Shown here: piece after piece, positions 38,693 through 47,124 of the stretch
Position numbering within the stretch: the first letter of the stretch is position 1
Layout: each line of letters begins with the position of its first letter
NCBI RefSeq assembly: GCF_018343665.1
Contig: NZ_JAGYPM010000001.1
Coordinates: 717,239 to 781,238 of the forward strand
Direction of reading: 5' to 3'
Length of the DNA: 64,000 nt
Source: Cytobacillus citreus
Lineage (GTDB): Bacteria; Bacillota; Bacilli; Bacillales; Cytobacillaceae
Translations under genes and position numbers: made by a program
The notes under the pieces: model-generated
What the model was told of the DNA's origin: nothing
The model's input: only the letters and a program-made list of their open reading frames with translations
Databases searched by the model: none

Positions 38693-39130
38693 ATGAGAGC
38701 CTATCAGTTATATTTAATAGAGGAAGAGTTTGCCTCTCACTATTTTGGGAGAGAGAGGATGTTTTTTCAGCTATTTCAGGAGTATGAGAATTCGACTGGA
38801 TCATTGAAATCCATCCTTGCAAAACAAATTCAATATATAACAAAGCCGATACCGGGATTGAAATTACACCAATATATTAATCAACAACTGTATCGAAAGA
38901 AAGATTTTCAAACAAAAAAAGGTGCATACTATATTGAAAAAGGAAAACGAAGCAAGGCCAGCCTTGAAATAAAAGATAAGTACTTGATATTAAAGGCGAG
39001 CGGGAATTATGATGCAGAAACATGTTTTTTTGAAGTGCTTCGAAAAAGTGAAACCTCGTTCTTAGCAATTGATATGAAACATCATCGATATGGCTGGCTT
39101 AAACCAATTAAGGAAAGAAAATTAGTTTAA
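38693..39130 (+). CDS. sirA: Sporulation inhibitor of replication SirA
   Basis: Binds DnaA domain I and blocks new rounds of replication at the start of sporulation. 145 residues that align along their length with B. subtilis SirA (YneE): YLIEEEFASHYFGRERMFFQ, LAKQIQYITKPIPGLKLHQY, GNYDAETCFFEVLRKSE and RYGWLKPIKERKLV. The ATG at 38693 follows AAGGAGTGGTTTAA. A Spo0A box lies 94 bases upstream. Position between tkt and yneF is conserved. Confidence 0.93.
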   Translation: MRAYQLYLIEEEFASHYFGRERMFFQLFQEYENSTGSLKSILAKQIQYITKPIPGLKLHQYINQQLYRKKDFQTKKGAYYIEKGKRSKASLEIKDKYLILKASGNYDAETCFFEVLRKSETSFLAIDMKHHRYGWLKPIKERKLV

Positions 39131-39216
39131 AAATGATAAAATAATCAAGCAAATATTGTATAATAGCCTTTTGTCTAGTACACTGTATGATAGACAACAT
39201 GAAGGAGGAAGTCTGT

Positions 39217-39432
39217 ATGGTTTGGCAATTTATTCTAGTTGGTCTACTGGCACTTATTGCTGGTGTAGCCCTAGGGTTTTTCATCGCTCGAAAATACATG
39301 ATGAGCTATTTAAAGAAAAATCCGCCAATTAATGAGCAAATGTTAAAAATGATGATGATGCAAATGGGTCAAAAACCTTCGCAAAAGAAAATCAATCAGA
39401 TGATGAACGCCATGAACAAACAAACAAAATAA
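39217..39432 (+). CDS. yneF: YneF, small membrane protein (UPF0154)
   Basis: A 71-residue single-pass membrane protein of the UPF0154 family: hydrophobic segment at about residues 3-22 ([20 protein letters not shown]), then [20 protein letters not shown] and the Met-rich [14 protein letters not shown]. Its function is unknown. The frame is open from 39187, but GAAGGAGGAAGTCTGT fixes the ATG at 39217. Its last codons (NAMNKQTK) lie inside the left direct repeat of the inserted element, so the 3' end has probably been rewritten by integration without loss of the protein. Confidence 0.93.
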   Translation: MVWQFILVGLLALIAGVALGFFIARKYMMSYLKKNPPINEQMLKMMMMQMGQKPSQKKINQMMNAMNKQTK

Positions 39433-39439
39433 TGGTGTA
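39407..39439 (+). repeat. Left direct repeat (putative attL)
   Basis: Starts ACGCCATGAACAAACAAA within the last yneF codons and ends AATGGTGTA just after its stop. It matches 43281-43309 except for a gap of about four bases in the A-rich middle. Confidence 0.65.
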
Positions 39440-39581
39440 CGATCTAGCTCTTTATATTTAAGTGATTATTGCATGATAAATTACCATTATGATGATTAAT
39501 TTTTCTTAAAAAGAAGGTCCAAAGGTGTATCCTTCCTCAGAAATTTTGATACAAATTGGTGAAACTGTCTTATTTGCAACT

Positions 39582-39631
39582 TAAAACCACTTTTTCTGTT
39601 AAAAGATTCAGCAGAATGGGTGGTTTTTTTG
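39582..39631 (+). terminator. Terminator-like hairpin ahead of recombinase remnant
   Basis: AAAACCAC and GGTGGTTTT flank about 30 bases and are followed by TTTT. It lies inside the element, before the recombinase fragment. Confidence 0.4.
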
Positions 39632-39942
39632 TTGTTATTAGAAGAATATTTTAATCATTGCCGAGCAAAAGGATTTACTAAAAAGACAATAAAGAATTAA
39701 GGCAACTAAAAAGAGTTTCTAATAGTGAAATGGGGATATCAGAATTAGAAACTATAACTGTTCATGATTTATTAGCTTATAGGAGATTAAAACAAATATC
39801 TGGATTACAGATTTCCCGAACGAGAAAGCCCACACCGGGCATAGCCCGTCTTTAGACGCGGGATGAAAGTGAGGTCAGATACGGAGTACCGCTAAAAGGT
39901 CAAAATCGTTAGCGGAACTTCAAGTATCTGAAAATTCGTACA

Positions 39943-39956
39943 GAAACATATGTTCT
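39943..39956 (+). promoter_or_regulatory. LexA-like site upstream of tnpB
   Basis: GAAACATATGTTCT matches 7 of the 10 defined positions of CGAAC-N4-GTTCG (11 of 14 bases if the free spacer is counted) and shares its core with box 2 at yneA (AAAACATATGTTCT). A TATACT at 39974-39979 lies 17 bases downstream of the TGTTCT inside it. Confidence 0.4.
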
Positions 39957-40055
39957 TTATTCTTTGAATCTGATATACTATGTTAGAAATGGTCTTTAGG
40001 TTCCAACTGTGGTGAATAATCAATAAAATGCATGAGAAGGAAAGGAGGCTGCTGC

Positions 40056-41519
40056 ATGGCTTCTTCTACGTCCAGTTATGTATTAACACTTCCTCTTCAA
40101 ACTCGACATCATGAGGCCCATATTCTTGAAAAAAGGTTTGAGATTGCTCGAAAAATCTATAATGCATGTTTAGCAGTAGCGGATAAACGATTGCGAGTCA
40201 TGCAAGAATCTAAGGATTATCAGAAAGCCCGTAAACTTCCTTCATCGACCCCATCAGAACGCAAACTACGATCCACTACATTCCGTCATTTGCACAAACG
40301 ATTTAAATTGGAGGAATATGCACTCCATACATATGTAAAGTCCATGCAAACTCGATTTAAACATTTAATCGATTCCCATACAGCTCAAAAACTCGCATCT
40401 CGTGCATTTCATACAGTTAAAAAGAAACAAATAGGGATGGCGACAAAAGTTTCTTTTAAAGGATTTGGAAAATTGAATTCTGTAGAGGGAAAAACGAACG
40501 CCGCTGGGATTCGTTATAAGGACAGAAAGATTTATTGGCTGGGATTAGAGTTGCCTGTTCGAATAAAACCAAAGGATGACTATGCGTTTCTTGCTCTAGA
40601 AAGCAGAGTAAAATATTCCCGGATTTTGCGAACCTTTATGAAAGGAACCATTCGATATCAAATTCAACTGATCTTGGAAGGTACACCTCCTCAAAAATAT
40701 AATCAAGTTGGAATAAAAGGCAAACTTGGAAAAGGCAGAGTTGGCATTGACATTGGTACACAAACAGCCGCGATTGTGTCAGATTCTAAAGCATCTTTAG
40801 TTGAACTAGCTCCCAGTGTCATACATATTCAAAAAGAAATCCGTCTAATTCAACGGTCCATGGACCGAAGCCGAAGGGCCATGAATCCAGAGAAGTTTAA
40901 TAAAGACGGAACCATCAATCGTTCCTCAAAGAAATGGGTGCATTCCAAAAGATACGGCAAGCTAAAGGCAACATTTCAAGAGATAAATCGACTTCTTTCC
41001 GTCTATCGAAAACAAGACCATTGCCTTTTAGCTAATCAAATATTAGAGCAAGGTGATGAATTCTTTATTGAAACCATGAATTTTCAAGCCCTTCAAAAAC
41101 GGGCAAAAGAAACAACTAGAAACAAGAACGGACGTTTCAGCCGAAAGAAACGGTTTGGAAAATCTATAGCTAGGAAAGCGCCCTCTATGCTTATAACCAT
41201 TTTAGAACAAAAGCTATCTATCTTCGGCATAGAACTGAAAAAGATCAACACCTCGAAGGTAAAAGCTAGTCAGTATCATCACGAGACGGACACCTTTCAA
41301 AAGAAATCCTTGTCTGAAAGATGGAATCTTATAAGAAATGAACGTGTCCAACGTGATTTGTACTCTGCTTATCTCATAAAAAATGTAACGGAATCTCTTG
41401 ATAGCATTAATAGGTATTTATGTATGGATGAATATGATCATTTTAAGAAACTACATGACATAGAAATTATACGAATAAAATCAAGTAATCAAAACAAAAT
41501 AAGTAGTTTTGGAATTTAA
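40056..41519 (+). CDS. tnpB: TnpB-family RNA-guided nuclease of IS605-type element
   Basis: A 487-residue TnpB-like protein. In the family, TnpB uses an omega RNA from the transposon right end to cut DNA next to a TAM and so keeps the element in place. RuvC-like catalytic residues seem present: Asp in GRVGIDIGTQTAA (about residue 233), Glu in EFFIETMNFQALQ (about 343), and Asp in NERVQRDLYSAYLIKN near the C-terminus. The usual CxxC...CxxC zinc finger between the last two is replaced by SKVKASQYHHETDTFQKK with no cysteines. Start at 40056 after AGGAAAGGAGG; the frame opens at 40032. No stop or frameshift. Confidence 0.85.
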   Translation: MASSTSSYVLTLPLQTRHHEAHILEKRFEIARKIYNACLAVADKRLRVMQESKDYQKARKLPSSTPSERKLRSTTFRHLHKRFKLEEYALHTYVKSMQTRFKHLIDSHTAQKLASRAFHTVKKKQIGMATKVSFKGFGKLNSVEGKTNAAGIRYKDRKIYWLGLELPVRIKPKDDYAFLALESRVKYSRILRTFMKGTIRYQIQLILEGTPPQKYNQVGIKGKLGKGRVGIDIGTQTAAIVSDSKASLVELAPSVIHIQKEIRLIQRSMDRSRRAMNPEKFNKDGTINRSSKKWVHSKRYGKLKATFQEINRLLSVYRKQDHCLLANQILEQGDEFFIETMNFQALQKRAKETTRNKNGRFSRKKRFGKSIARKAPSMLITILEQKLSIFGIELKKINTSKVKASQYHHETDTFQKKSLSERWNLIRNERVQRDLYSAYLIKNVTESLDSINRYLCMDEYDHFKKLHDIEIIRIKSSNQNKISSFGI

Positions 41520-41520
41520 A

Positions 41521-41709
41521 GGAGTGTTGGGTTAGAAACGAGCCCATGCAGTCGATAAGCACCGCTGAGGTGTTTGGCTGTAGAAGTCTTGAGCAAACGC
41601 TTTGTAGTGTCTGTATGTTGTACCCTATTGTATATTAAAGCAGGGGAGAGTATAGAAGAAACAAGCTAGTCGCTCAAGAACCCCGTTGCTTTAGCTATGG
41701 GAGTTTCAG
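41521..41709 (+). ncRNA. Putative omega RNA (reRNA) scaffold at IS right end
   Basis: The non-coding stretch directly after tnpB ends in CTCAAGAACCCCGTTGCTTT then AGCTATGGGAGTTTCAG, the place and style of the omega RNA 3' scaffold in IS605-type elements. The guide would start at 41710 (AACCACAATGTTATAG...), in the interrupted recombinase. The 5' end may lie inside tnpB. Confidence 0.5.
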
Positions 41710-42201
41710 AACCACAATGTTATAGTATCCATGTTCAAGTTGATTCGTTCTTTCTTTTCTTGGTGTGTAAAGGAAGAGTATTTAAAAGAGAATATTGCAA
41801 AAAAGTAGAACATCCAAAATCCACTAACAAGGTATTAACGCAATTTACTGAATATAAGGTACAAAGTATGTTAGAGGCTTTTTCCTAGTAGTAAAGAACA
41901 AATCAATAATTGCATTGATGGCTGACTTTGGGCTTCGAGCGATGGAAATTAGAGGGCTTCAATCTAAAAATGTAAAGGAAACGACTTTCTTAGTTAATGG
42001 AAAAGCTAATAAGGAATGAATTGTCATTATCTGTCCAGCTATAAAAAGAATATTAATTTAATACGAAAGGATCAAAAAGCATTATTTTAAGGAAAAAGAA
42101 ACATCAGGACATTAATTTTTATCCTATATAGGTACTGGATTATCTCACATTGGATTAGATAATGTCATTATTAAATAAAACAGGAAGTAGGTGACTACAA
42201 T

Positions 42202-42354
42202 TCAAAAACGAGGAGAAAGTAGTATGAAGGAAGAAATAGTATATTCGGAACTAACAGATAAAAGAAGACCTCCATCTACAACTTCCTCTGCATGCGTCTC
42301 TACCTGATTATATTCCTTGTCATACTGATCAAATTTAACTACAAGTTTATTCAT
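42202..42354 (-). CDS. Small hypothetical ORF, 50 aa
   Basis: Encodes MNKLVVKFDQYDKEYNQVET, then HAEEVVDGGLLLSVSSEYTI and a hydrophobic tail. AAGGTGCTAGATA lies before the ATG on the minus strand. The first 40 residues look protein-like; the tail (SSFILLSPRF) may come from a truncation at the junction with the recombinase remnant. No family recognised. It lies downstream of the DUF421 gene on the same strand. Confidence 0.4.
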   Translation of the reverse strand: MNKLVVKFDQYDKEYNQVETHAEEVVDGGLLLSVSSEYTISSFILLSPRF

Positions 42355-42491
42355 TATCTAGCACCTTATAAATGAATCAATTTATTTTTTTATCATCTGT
42401 ATCTATCAAACTACTTTTAATATTCATCTCATTCACAACTGAAGAAGTGGTAATAAATCACCTCTTCAATAATTTAAAATGCAACATACTA

Positions 42492-43175
42492 TTATTTTGG
42501 GGATATATGTAATCCATCAATTTCTTTCCATTCAGCATAATAGATATTATTAGTATTATTAAATCCTTTAGCACATAATTCATCTAGTAACCATTTTTCA
42601 TCCATTCCACATTCTTTTAAATTATCCCGTAATATGTTTCCATCCATAATTAGTGTTAATGGCAAATTCACTTTTCTTTCGGGAAGATTAAAATCTCCAA
42701 TACTTGGGGGTTTGTATTTAGATTTCAGCGAGATACTAATTTGTCCATTAGGCTCTAATAATGCAAATTCAACTTCTCTTACTGAAAATACACTTTTTTG
42801 TCGTAACAAACTTAATATTTGATTCAAGTCCAGCTTTGTTTTTTTAACAGCGTTTCGATCGATTATTCCATTTCTGATAATAATAACTGGATTCCCGTGT
42901 AATAAATTTCTAATTTTTGTATATTTTAACGTTATAAAATCCAGAGTCAATATTAACAAAGTCCAAAATCCGATTGCAAATAAAAATTTAAAAATACTTA
43001 CGTCATTTTCATATATAACATGTCCTAAAAAGTCATCAAGAAGTAGTATAAAAATAAAATGAAGTGGTGTTAATTGAGAAAATGATTTTCTTCCAGTCAC
43101 AATAAGAATAAAATACAAACAAATAAGTCCAATAATCAATTTCATAATTATAAAACCAAAACTCATTCCATCCAA
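42492..43175 (-). CDS. DUF421 membrane protein (YetF/YdfR type)
   Basis: A 227-residue DUF421 protein: three N-terminal membrane segments (about 8-27, 35-55, 63-85), with the TGRKSFSQLTPLHFIFILLL motif (TGRKxxxQLTP type), then a cytoplasmic region with GNPVIIIRNGIID, LDLNQILSLLRQKSVFSVRE and FALLEPNGQISI. B. subtilis has several paralogues; some are sporulation proteins, but roles are unclear. It is the only intact cargo gene besides tnpB inside the element. The start at 43175 follows TGGAGGAATCAAATTTGG on the minus strand. Confidence 0.88.
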   Translation of the reverse strand: MDGMSFGFIIMKLIIGLICLYFILIVTGRKSFSQLTPLHFIFILLLDDFLGHVIYENDVSIFKFLFAIGFWTLLILTLDFITLKYTKIRNLLHGNPVIIIRNGIIDRNAVKKTKLDLNQILSLLRQKSVFSVREVEFALLEPNGQISISLKSKYKPPSIGDFNLPERKVNLPLTLIMDGNILRDNLKECGMDEKWLLDELCAKGFNNTNNIYYAEWKEIDGLHISPK

Positions 43176-43280
43176 ATTTGATTCCTCCAGAATCTTTTAC
43201 TGCATCACTATTATGCTAAATATGAGCAATAAATATACAAGTTTTATGTCCCTTATTCGTTCTTTATTCAATCATGATAT

Positions 43281-43309
43281 ACGCCATGAACAAACAAAAA
43301 AATGGTGTA
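43281..43309 (+). repeat. Right direct repeat (putative attR)
   Basis: ACGCCATGAACAAACAAAAA then AATGGTGTA, matching the end of yneF at 39407-39439. In this copy no yneF frame precedes it. Confidence 0.65.
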
Positions 43310-43342
43310 AAAGCTCTCAGCCTTGAGTGCTTTTTCTTTTTT
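43309..43342 (+). terminator. Terminator displaced from yneF
   Basis: AAAAGCTCTCA / TGAGTGCTTTT stem (one mismatch) followed by a T tract. It adjoins the right repeat, where it would end yneF if the element were absent. Confidence 0.75.
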
Positions 43343-43512
43343 TGCATGCCTTTTTTCGAAATAAAAGTCTTCGCGATTTAAGTGAAATAAAAATCTTCCT
43401 TATTTTTGTAATATTTGATAAACTATTTAAGCTATCACAATAGAGATAATTGTATTAGGTATGAAGTGATTGAATTTCAAAGCTGGTTATTTATGTGTCG
43501 GAGGACAGTAAA

Positions 43513-45238
43513 ATGAGAGTGTTTTTAGATTTAATGTGGTTTTTTAAACAAGAGAAAAAAGCTTATATGATCGGAACTTTGATGCTGCTATTTGTAGCCA
43601 TGCTTCAGCTAGTGCCTCCTAAGGTGATTGGACTATTTGTAGACCATATAAAGGAGAATACGTTGACAACTGATACCCTTTCGTTATTAATAGGTGTGTT
43701 AATTGCAACGGCAGCCTTAATGTATATATTGCGTTATTATTGGCGGATCATGATATTCGGTTCGGCTGTAAAGCTATCAAAAATATTAAGGAATAAGCTT
43801 TATCATCATTTTACATCAATGTCCCAATCCTTTTATCAGAAAAAACGGGTGGGAGATTTGATGGCACATGCAACCAATGATTTACAGGCTATTCAGCAAA
43901 CAGCTGGCTCTGGTGTTTTGACCCTAGTTGACTCAATGGCTACTGGCGGCGACGATCAGTTGGAAGCTGACATTAATTAGTTTGATTCCGATGCCTTTAA
44001 TGGCTCTTTTAACAAGCTGGTATGGAACAATGCTTCATAAGCGATTTCATAAAGCTCAGGAAGCCTTTTCATCTCTTAACGATAAAACACAGGAAAGTGT
44101 AACGGGGATAAAGGTGATTAAAACTTTCGGCCAAGAAGCTGAAGATATTGAGGATTTTAGAAAACAATCTGAGGATGTTGTTCAAAAGAATGTTTCTGTT
44201 GCCAAAATTGATTCATTATTTGATCCGACGATTTCGATTATTGTTGGGATATCCTTTTTCTTATCCATTGCCTTTGGAGCAAAATACGTTCTGATTGAAG
44301 AAATAACCATTGGAGAGCTTGTGTCGTTTACTACTTACTTAACCCTGCTTATTTGGCCAATGCTTGCTTTTGGCTGGTTATTTAACATTGTAGAGAGAGG
44401 CAGAGCTTCTAATGATCGTATATCGGCTTTGCTGGCAGAAAAGATAGACATTAATGATGATCCGAATGCTCTTGAGCTTGTGCCTAGTGGAGATATTACT
44501 TTTAATATTTCAGAGTTTGCTTATCCAGAGGAAAGAGAGCCATTACTAAAGGACATACACTTTGAGTTAAAAAGAGGGGAAACCTTAGGAATAGTAGGCA
44601 GAACTGGCGCTGGAAAAACAACACTTTTAAAGCTGCTTATTCGTGAGTTTGAAGGTTTTGATGGCATAATTGAATTCGCTGGAAACCCGTTAAGCCATTA
44701 CCAATTAGAAAAGCTAAGGGAATCAATTGGTTATGTTCCTCAGGATCATTTTTTATTCTCTGCAACAGTGGCTGAGAATATTGCATTTACAAACCCTTTC
44801 GCAGATGAATTAGAGATTCATGAGGCAGCTACACTTGCGAATATTCATGAAGATATTTTGCAATTTACAGATGGATACGAAACGATCGTTGGTGAAAGAG
44901 GCGTTTCGCTTTCTGGAGGACAAAAGCAGCGAATTTCCATTGCAAGAGCATTATTAATGGATCCAGAAGTATTAATTCTAGATGATTCATTGTCTGCTGT
45001 TGATGCAAAAACGGAGGAAGCAATTTTAACAGCATTGAGGCAAAACAGAGAAGGAAAAACAACGATCATTACAGCTCATCGTTTGAGTACTATTCAACAT
45101 GCTAATTTGATTATCGTTCTTGAAGAAGGAAGAATTGTACAAAGGGGTTCTCACGAACAGTTAATGAGTGAGTATGGCTGGTATAAAGACATGTACTTAC
45201 ATCAACAGCTAGAAGAGCTAGTGGAGCATGGAGGATAG
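43513..45238 (+). pseudogene. ABC exporter half-transporter, BmrC/YheI type, disrupted by indel
   Basis: First half of a heterodimeric multidrug-type ABC exporter. Part 1 (43513-43980) encodes the first membrane helices up to TLVDSMATGG and then runs into a stop. Part 2, in the next frame (open from 43928), resumes with AATISWKLTLISLIPMPLMA and continues to the end with GRTGAGKTTLLK (Walker A), LSGGQKQR (signature) and LILDDSLSAVD (Walker B). About six residues expected between the parts are missing, so a small deletion not divisible by three is likely, perhaps between GGCGG repeats. The Asp after Walker B (LDD) marks the degenerate ATP site of this subunit class. CGGAGGACAGTAAA precedes the start. 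Confidence 0.8.
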
Positions 45239-45241
45239 ATA

Positions 45242-47032
45242 ATGGAAAAGATAACCGCAATAAATGGGAAAGAACAGCGTAAAATTCTTTTTCGACTTCT
45301 TTCCTACGCAAAACCGCACATGAAAACGATGGCCCTAGCATTTGGGTTATTGCTAGTAGCTACCATAGGAGACATACTCGGACCAATATTAATAAAAATA
45401 TTTATCGATGATCATTTAGGGCCACGAAATCTAGCTTTTGAACCGCTTTTTACACTTGGAGCAGCATTTATCGGCATTCAAATAATGAATGTACTTGTTT
45501 CTTACTTTCAATTATTGAAGTTTCAGGAGATTGCCTTGAAGATTATTCAGCAGCTCCGTGTTGATGTGTTTACAAAGGTTCAGTCGCTTGGGTTAAAATA
45601 CTTTGATAAAACACCAGCTGGCAGCATCGTTTCAAGGGTAACAAATGATACAGAAGCAATAAAAGATATGTTTGTTAGTGTCATCGTTACCTTTATTCAA
45701 GGAGCGTTTTTACTCATTGGTATTTTAATTGCTATGTTTATATTAAATGCAAAATTGGCTTTATTTTGTACATTGATATTGCCAATTCTTTTCTTTATTA
45801 TGCAAGCATATAGAAAGTATAGTTCACTAATTTACCAGGGTATGAGGGAGCGACTAAGCCAGCTGAATGCGAAATTAAGCGAATCTCTCCAAGGAATGGC
45901 GATTATCCAAGTTTTTCGTCAAGAAAAGCGCTTGAGAAAAGAATTTGGAGATATTAATGATCAGCATTATAAGGCTGGTATGAAAAATATTAAGATTGAT
46001 AGTTTATTATTAAGACCAGCAATCGATCTCGTATATTTCTTCGCCTTAATTCTAATATTAAGTTTTTTCGGAATAACTTCTTTTAATAGCACGATTGAAA
46101 TCGGGGTTATTTATGTATTTATAAGTTATTTAGACCGATTTTTTGAGCCTGTAAACCAAATGATGATGAGGCTTTCGATGTATCAGCAGGCAATTGTGGC
46201 TGCATCAAGAGCTTTCAAATTATTAGATGAGTCTGAACTTGCACCAGCACAGCAAGATGGTGAAAATAGACATATTCAAGAAGGTGAAATTGAATTTCGA
46301 AATGTAAGTTTTTCCTACGATGGCCAAAGAGATATATTAAAAAATATTTCATTTACCGCAAAACCAGGGGAAACCGTCGCGCTTGTCGGCCACACTGGAA
46401 GCGGAAAAAGCTCAATCATTAATTTAATGATGCGATTCTATGAATTTGAAAGAGGCGATATTTTGATTGATGGGCAGTCAATCAAGTCCTACGGAAAAGC
46501 TGAATTGCGGGATAAAATGGGGCTAGTGTTACAGGATCCTTTTCTCTTCTATGGAACGATCAAGGACAATATTTGTCTTCATAATAAAAGTATAAGCGAT
46601 TCTGAAATCGAAGCTGCAGCACAATTCGTGCAGGCGCATGGTTTTATAGAAAAATTAGAGAATGGTTATAATCAGCAAGTAGTGGAACGAGGCTCTACGT
46701 TTTCAAGCGGTCAAAGGCAGCTAATTGCTTTTGCAAGAACGATAGCGGCAAATCCAAAAATTCTTGTTCTCGATGAAGCGACAGCCAATATTGATACAGA
46801 AACAGAAGAGGCTATTCAAATTGCGTTAGAGAAAATGAGAAAGGGAAGAACGACAATTGCGATTGCGCATCGCTTGTCCACTATTCAAGATGCTGATCAG
46901 ATTCTAGTCCTGCACCAAGGAGAAATTGTAGAAAGAGGAAACCATCAAGAGCTTCTTGCAGAACAAGGTTTATATCATAAAATGTATTTGCTGCAAAATA
47001 GTTCGATGGAAAAAGTGGAAGATGCTGTTTAA
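45242..47032 (+). CDS. ABC exporter half-transporter, BmrD/YheH type
   Basis: Second subunit of the heterodimeric exporter, 596 residues. Six membrane segments (residues about 20-300) precede the nucleotide-binding domain with GHTGSGKSSIIN (Walker A), FSSGQRQLIAFA (non-canonical signature) and ILVLDEATANID (Walker B with catalytic Glu). This pairs with the degenerate subunit encoded upstream to give one active and one inactive ATP site, as in BmrC/BmrD. It starts 3 bases after the first gene, so the two were co-translated. With the partner broken, the exporter is probably inactive unless the break is an assembly error. Confidence 0.9.
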   Translation: MEKITAINGKEQRKILFRLLSYAKPHMKTMALAFGLLLVATIGDILGPILIKIFIDDHLGPRNLAFEPLFTLGAAFIGIQIMNVLVSYFQLLKFQEIALKIIQQLRVDVFTKVQSLGLKYFDKTPAGSIVSRVTNDTEAIKDMFVSVIVTFIQGAFLLIGILIAMFILNAKLALFCTLILPILFFIMQAYRKYSSLIYQGMRERLSQLNAKLSESLQGMAIIQVFRQEKRLRKEFGDINDQHYKAGMKNIKIDSLLLRPAIDLVYFFALILILSFFGITSFNSTIEIGVIYVFISYLDRFFEPVNQMMMRLSMYQQAIVAASRAFKLLDESELAPAQQDGENRHIQEGEIEFRNVSFSYDGQRDILKNISFTAKPGETVALVGHTGSGKSSIINLMMRFYEFERGDILIDGQSIKSYGKAELRDKMGLVLQDPFLFYGTIKDNICLHNKSISDSEIEAAAQFVQAHGFIEKLENGYNQQVVERGSTFSSGQRQLIAFARTIAANPKILVLDEATANIDTETEEAIQIALEKMRKGRTTIAIAHRLSTIQDADQILVLHQGEIVERGNHQELLAEQGLYHKMYLLQNSSMEKVEDAV

Positions 47033-47072
47033 TTTATTATGAGTAATGATGTAATAATCATAATAAAAAGAA

Positions 47073-47110
47073 AAACCAGCTTGGAGAATGATCACCTGAG
47101 CTGGTTTATT
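47073..47110 (+). terminator. Terminator after ABC exporter genes
   Basis: AAACCAGCT / AGCTGGTTT stem with an inner TGG/CC(T) extension, followed by a short T-rich stretch. Confidence 0.7.
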
Positions 47111-47124
47111 TAATGGGTTGGGAT

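Larger units (their letters stand above)
39809..41709 (+). mobile_element. IS200/IS605-type element carrying only tnpB
   Basis: About 1.9 kb between TTAC (39805-39808) and AACCACAATG. Joining these outer ends restores the recombinase frame (GLQPQCYSIH), which places both boundaries. The left end has an imperfect hairpin (CCCG...AGACGCGGG near 39845), and the right end has CCCCGTTGCTTTAGCTATGGG, as subterminal hairpins of this family do. There is no target-site duplication and no tnpA, so mobilisation would need a transposase from elsewhere. Confidence 0.7.
39632..42178 (+). pseudogene. Tyrosine recombinase, decayed and split by a TnpB-type IS
   Basis: 5' part (39632-39808): LLEEYFNHCRAKGFTKKTIK then, after a stop and a frame change, ISELETITVHDLLAYRRLKQ, a SAM-like N-terminal core-binding domain. 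3' part (41710-42178): VFKREYCKKVEHPKSTNKVL, TQFTEYKVQSMLEAF, then after stops IALMADFGLRAMEIRGLQSK (catalytic Arg box), GKANKE and SGHxFLSYIGTGLSHIGLDN. The His-Arg box, the LGH box and the catalytic Tyr region are missing or unreadable. Deleting 39809-41709 joins the halves in frame. Further stops and frameshifts show that the gene was dead or died independently of the IS. It probably mediated entry at yneF. Confidence 0.75.
39407..43309. mobile_element. Decayed integrative element at the 3' end of yneF
   Basis: Imperfect direct repeats of 33 and 29 bases (39407-39439 and 43281-43309) share ACGCCATGAACAAACAAA and AATGGTGTA. Between them lie a broken tyrosine recombinase, a TnpB-type IS within it, a 50-codon ORF and a DUF421 gene. 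Directly after the right repeat comes a terminator that would otherwise follow yneF, so the segment seems to have entered at the yneF 3' end. The recombinase is dead, so the element cannot move by itself. Confidence 0.65.

Noticed and set aside
41697..41888. A 63-codon ORF starting ATGGGAGTTTCAGAACCACA
   Set aside because: It starts in the IS right end and runs into the recombinase remnant; the start is a product of the insertion, not a gene of its own.
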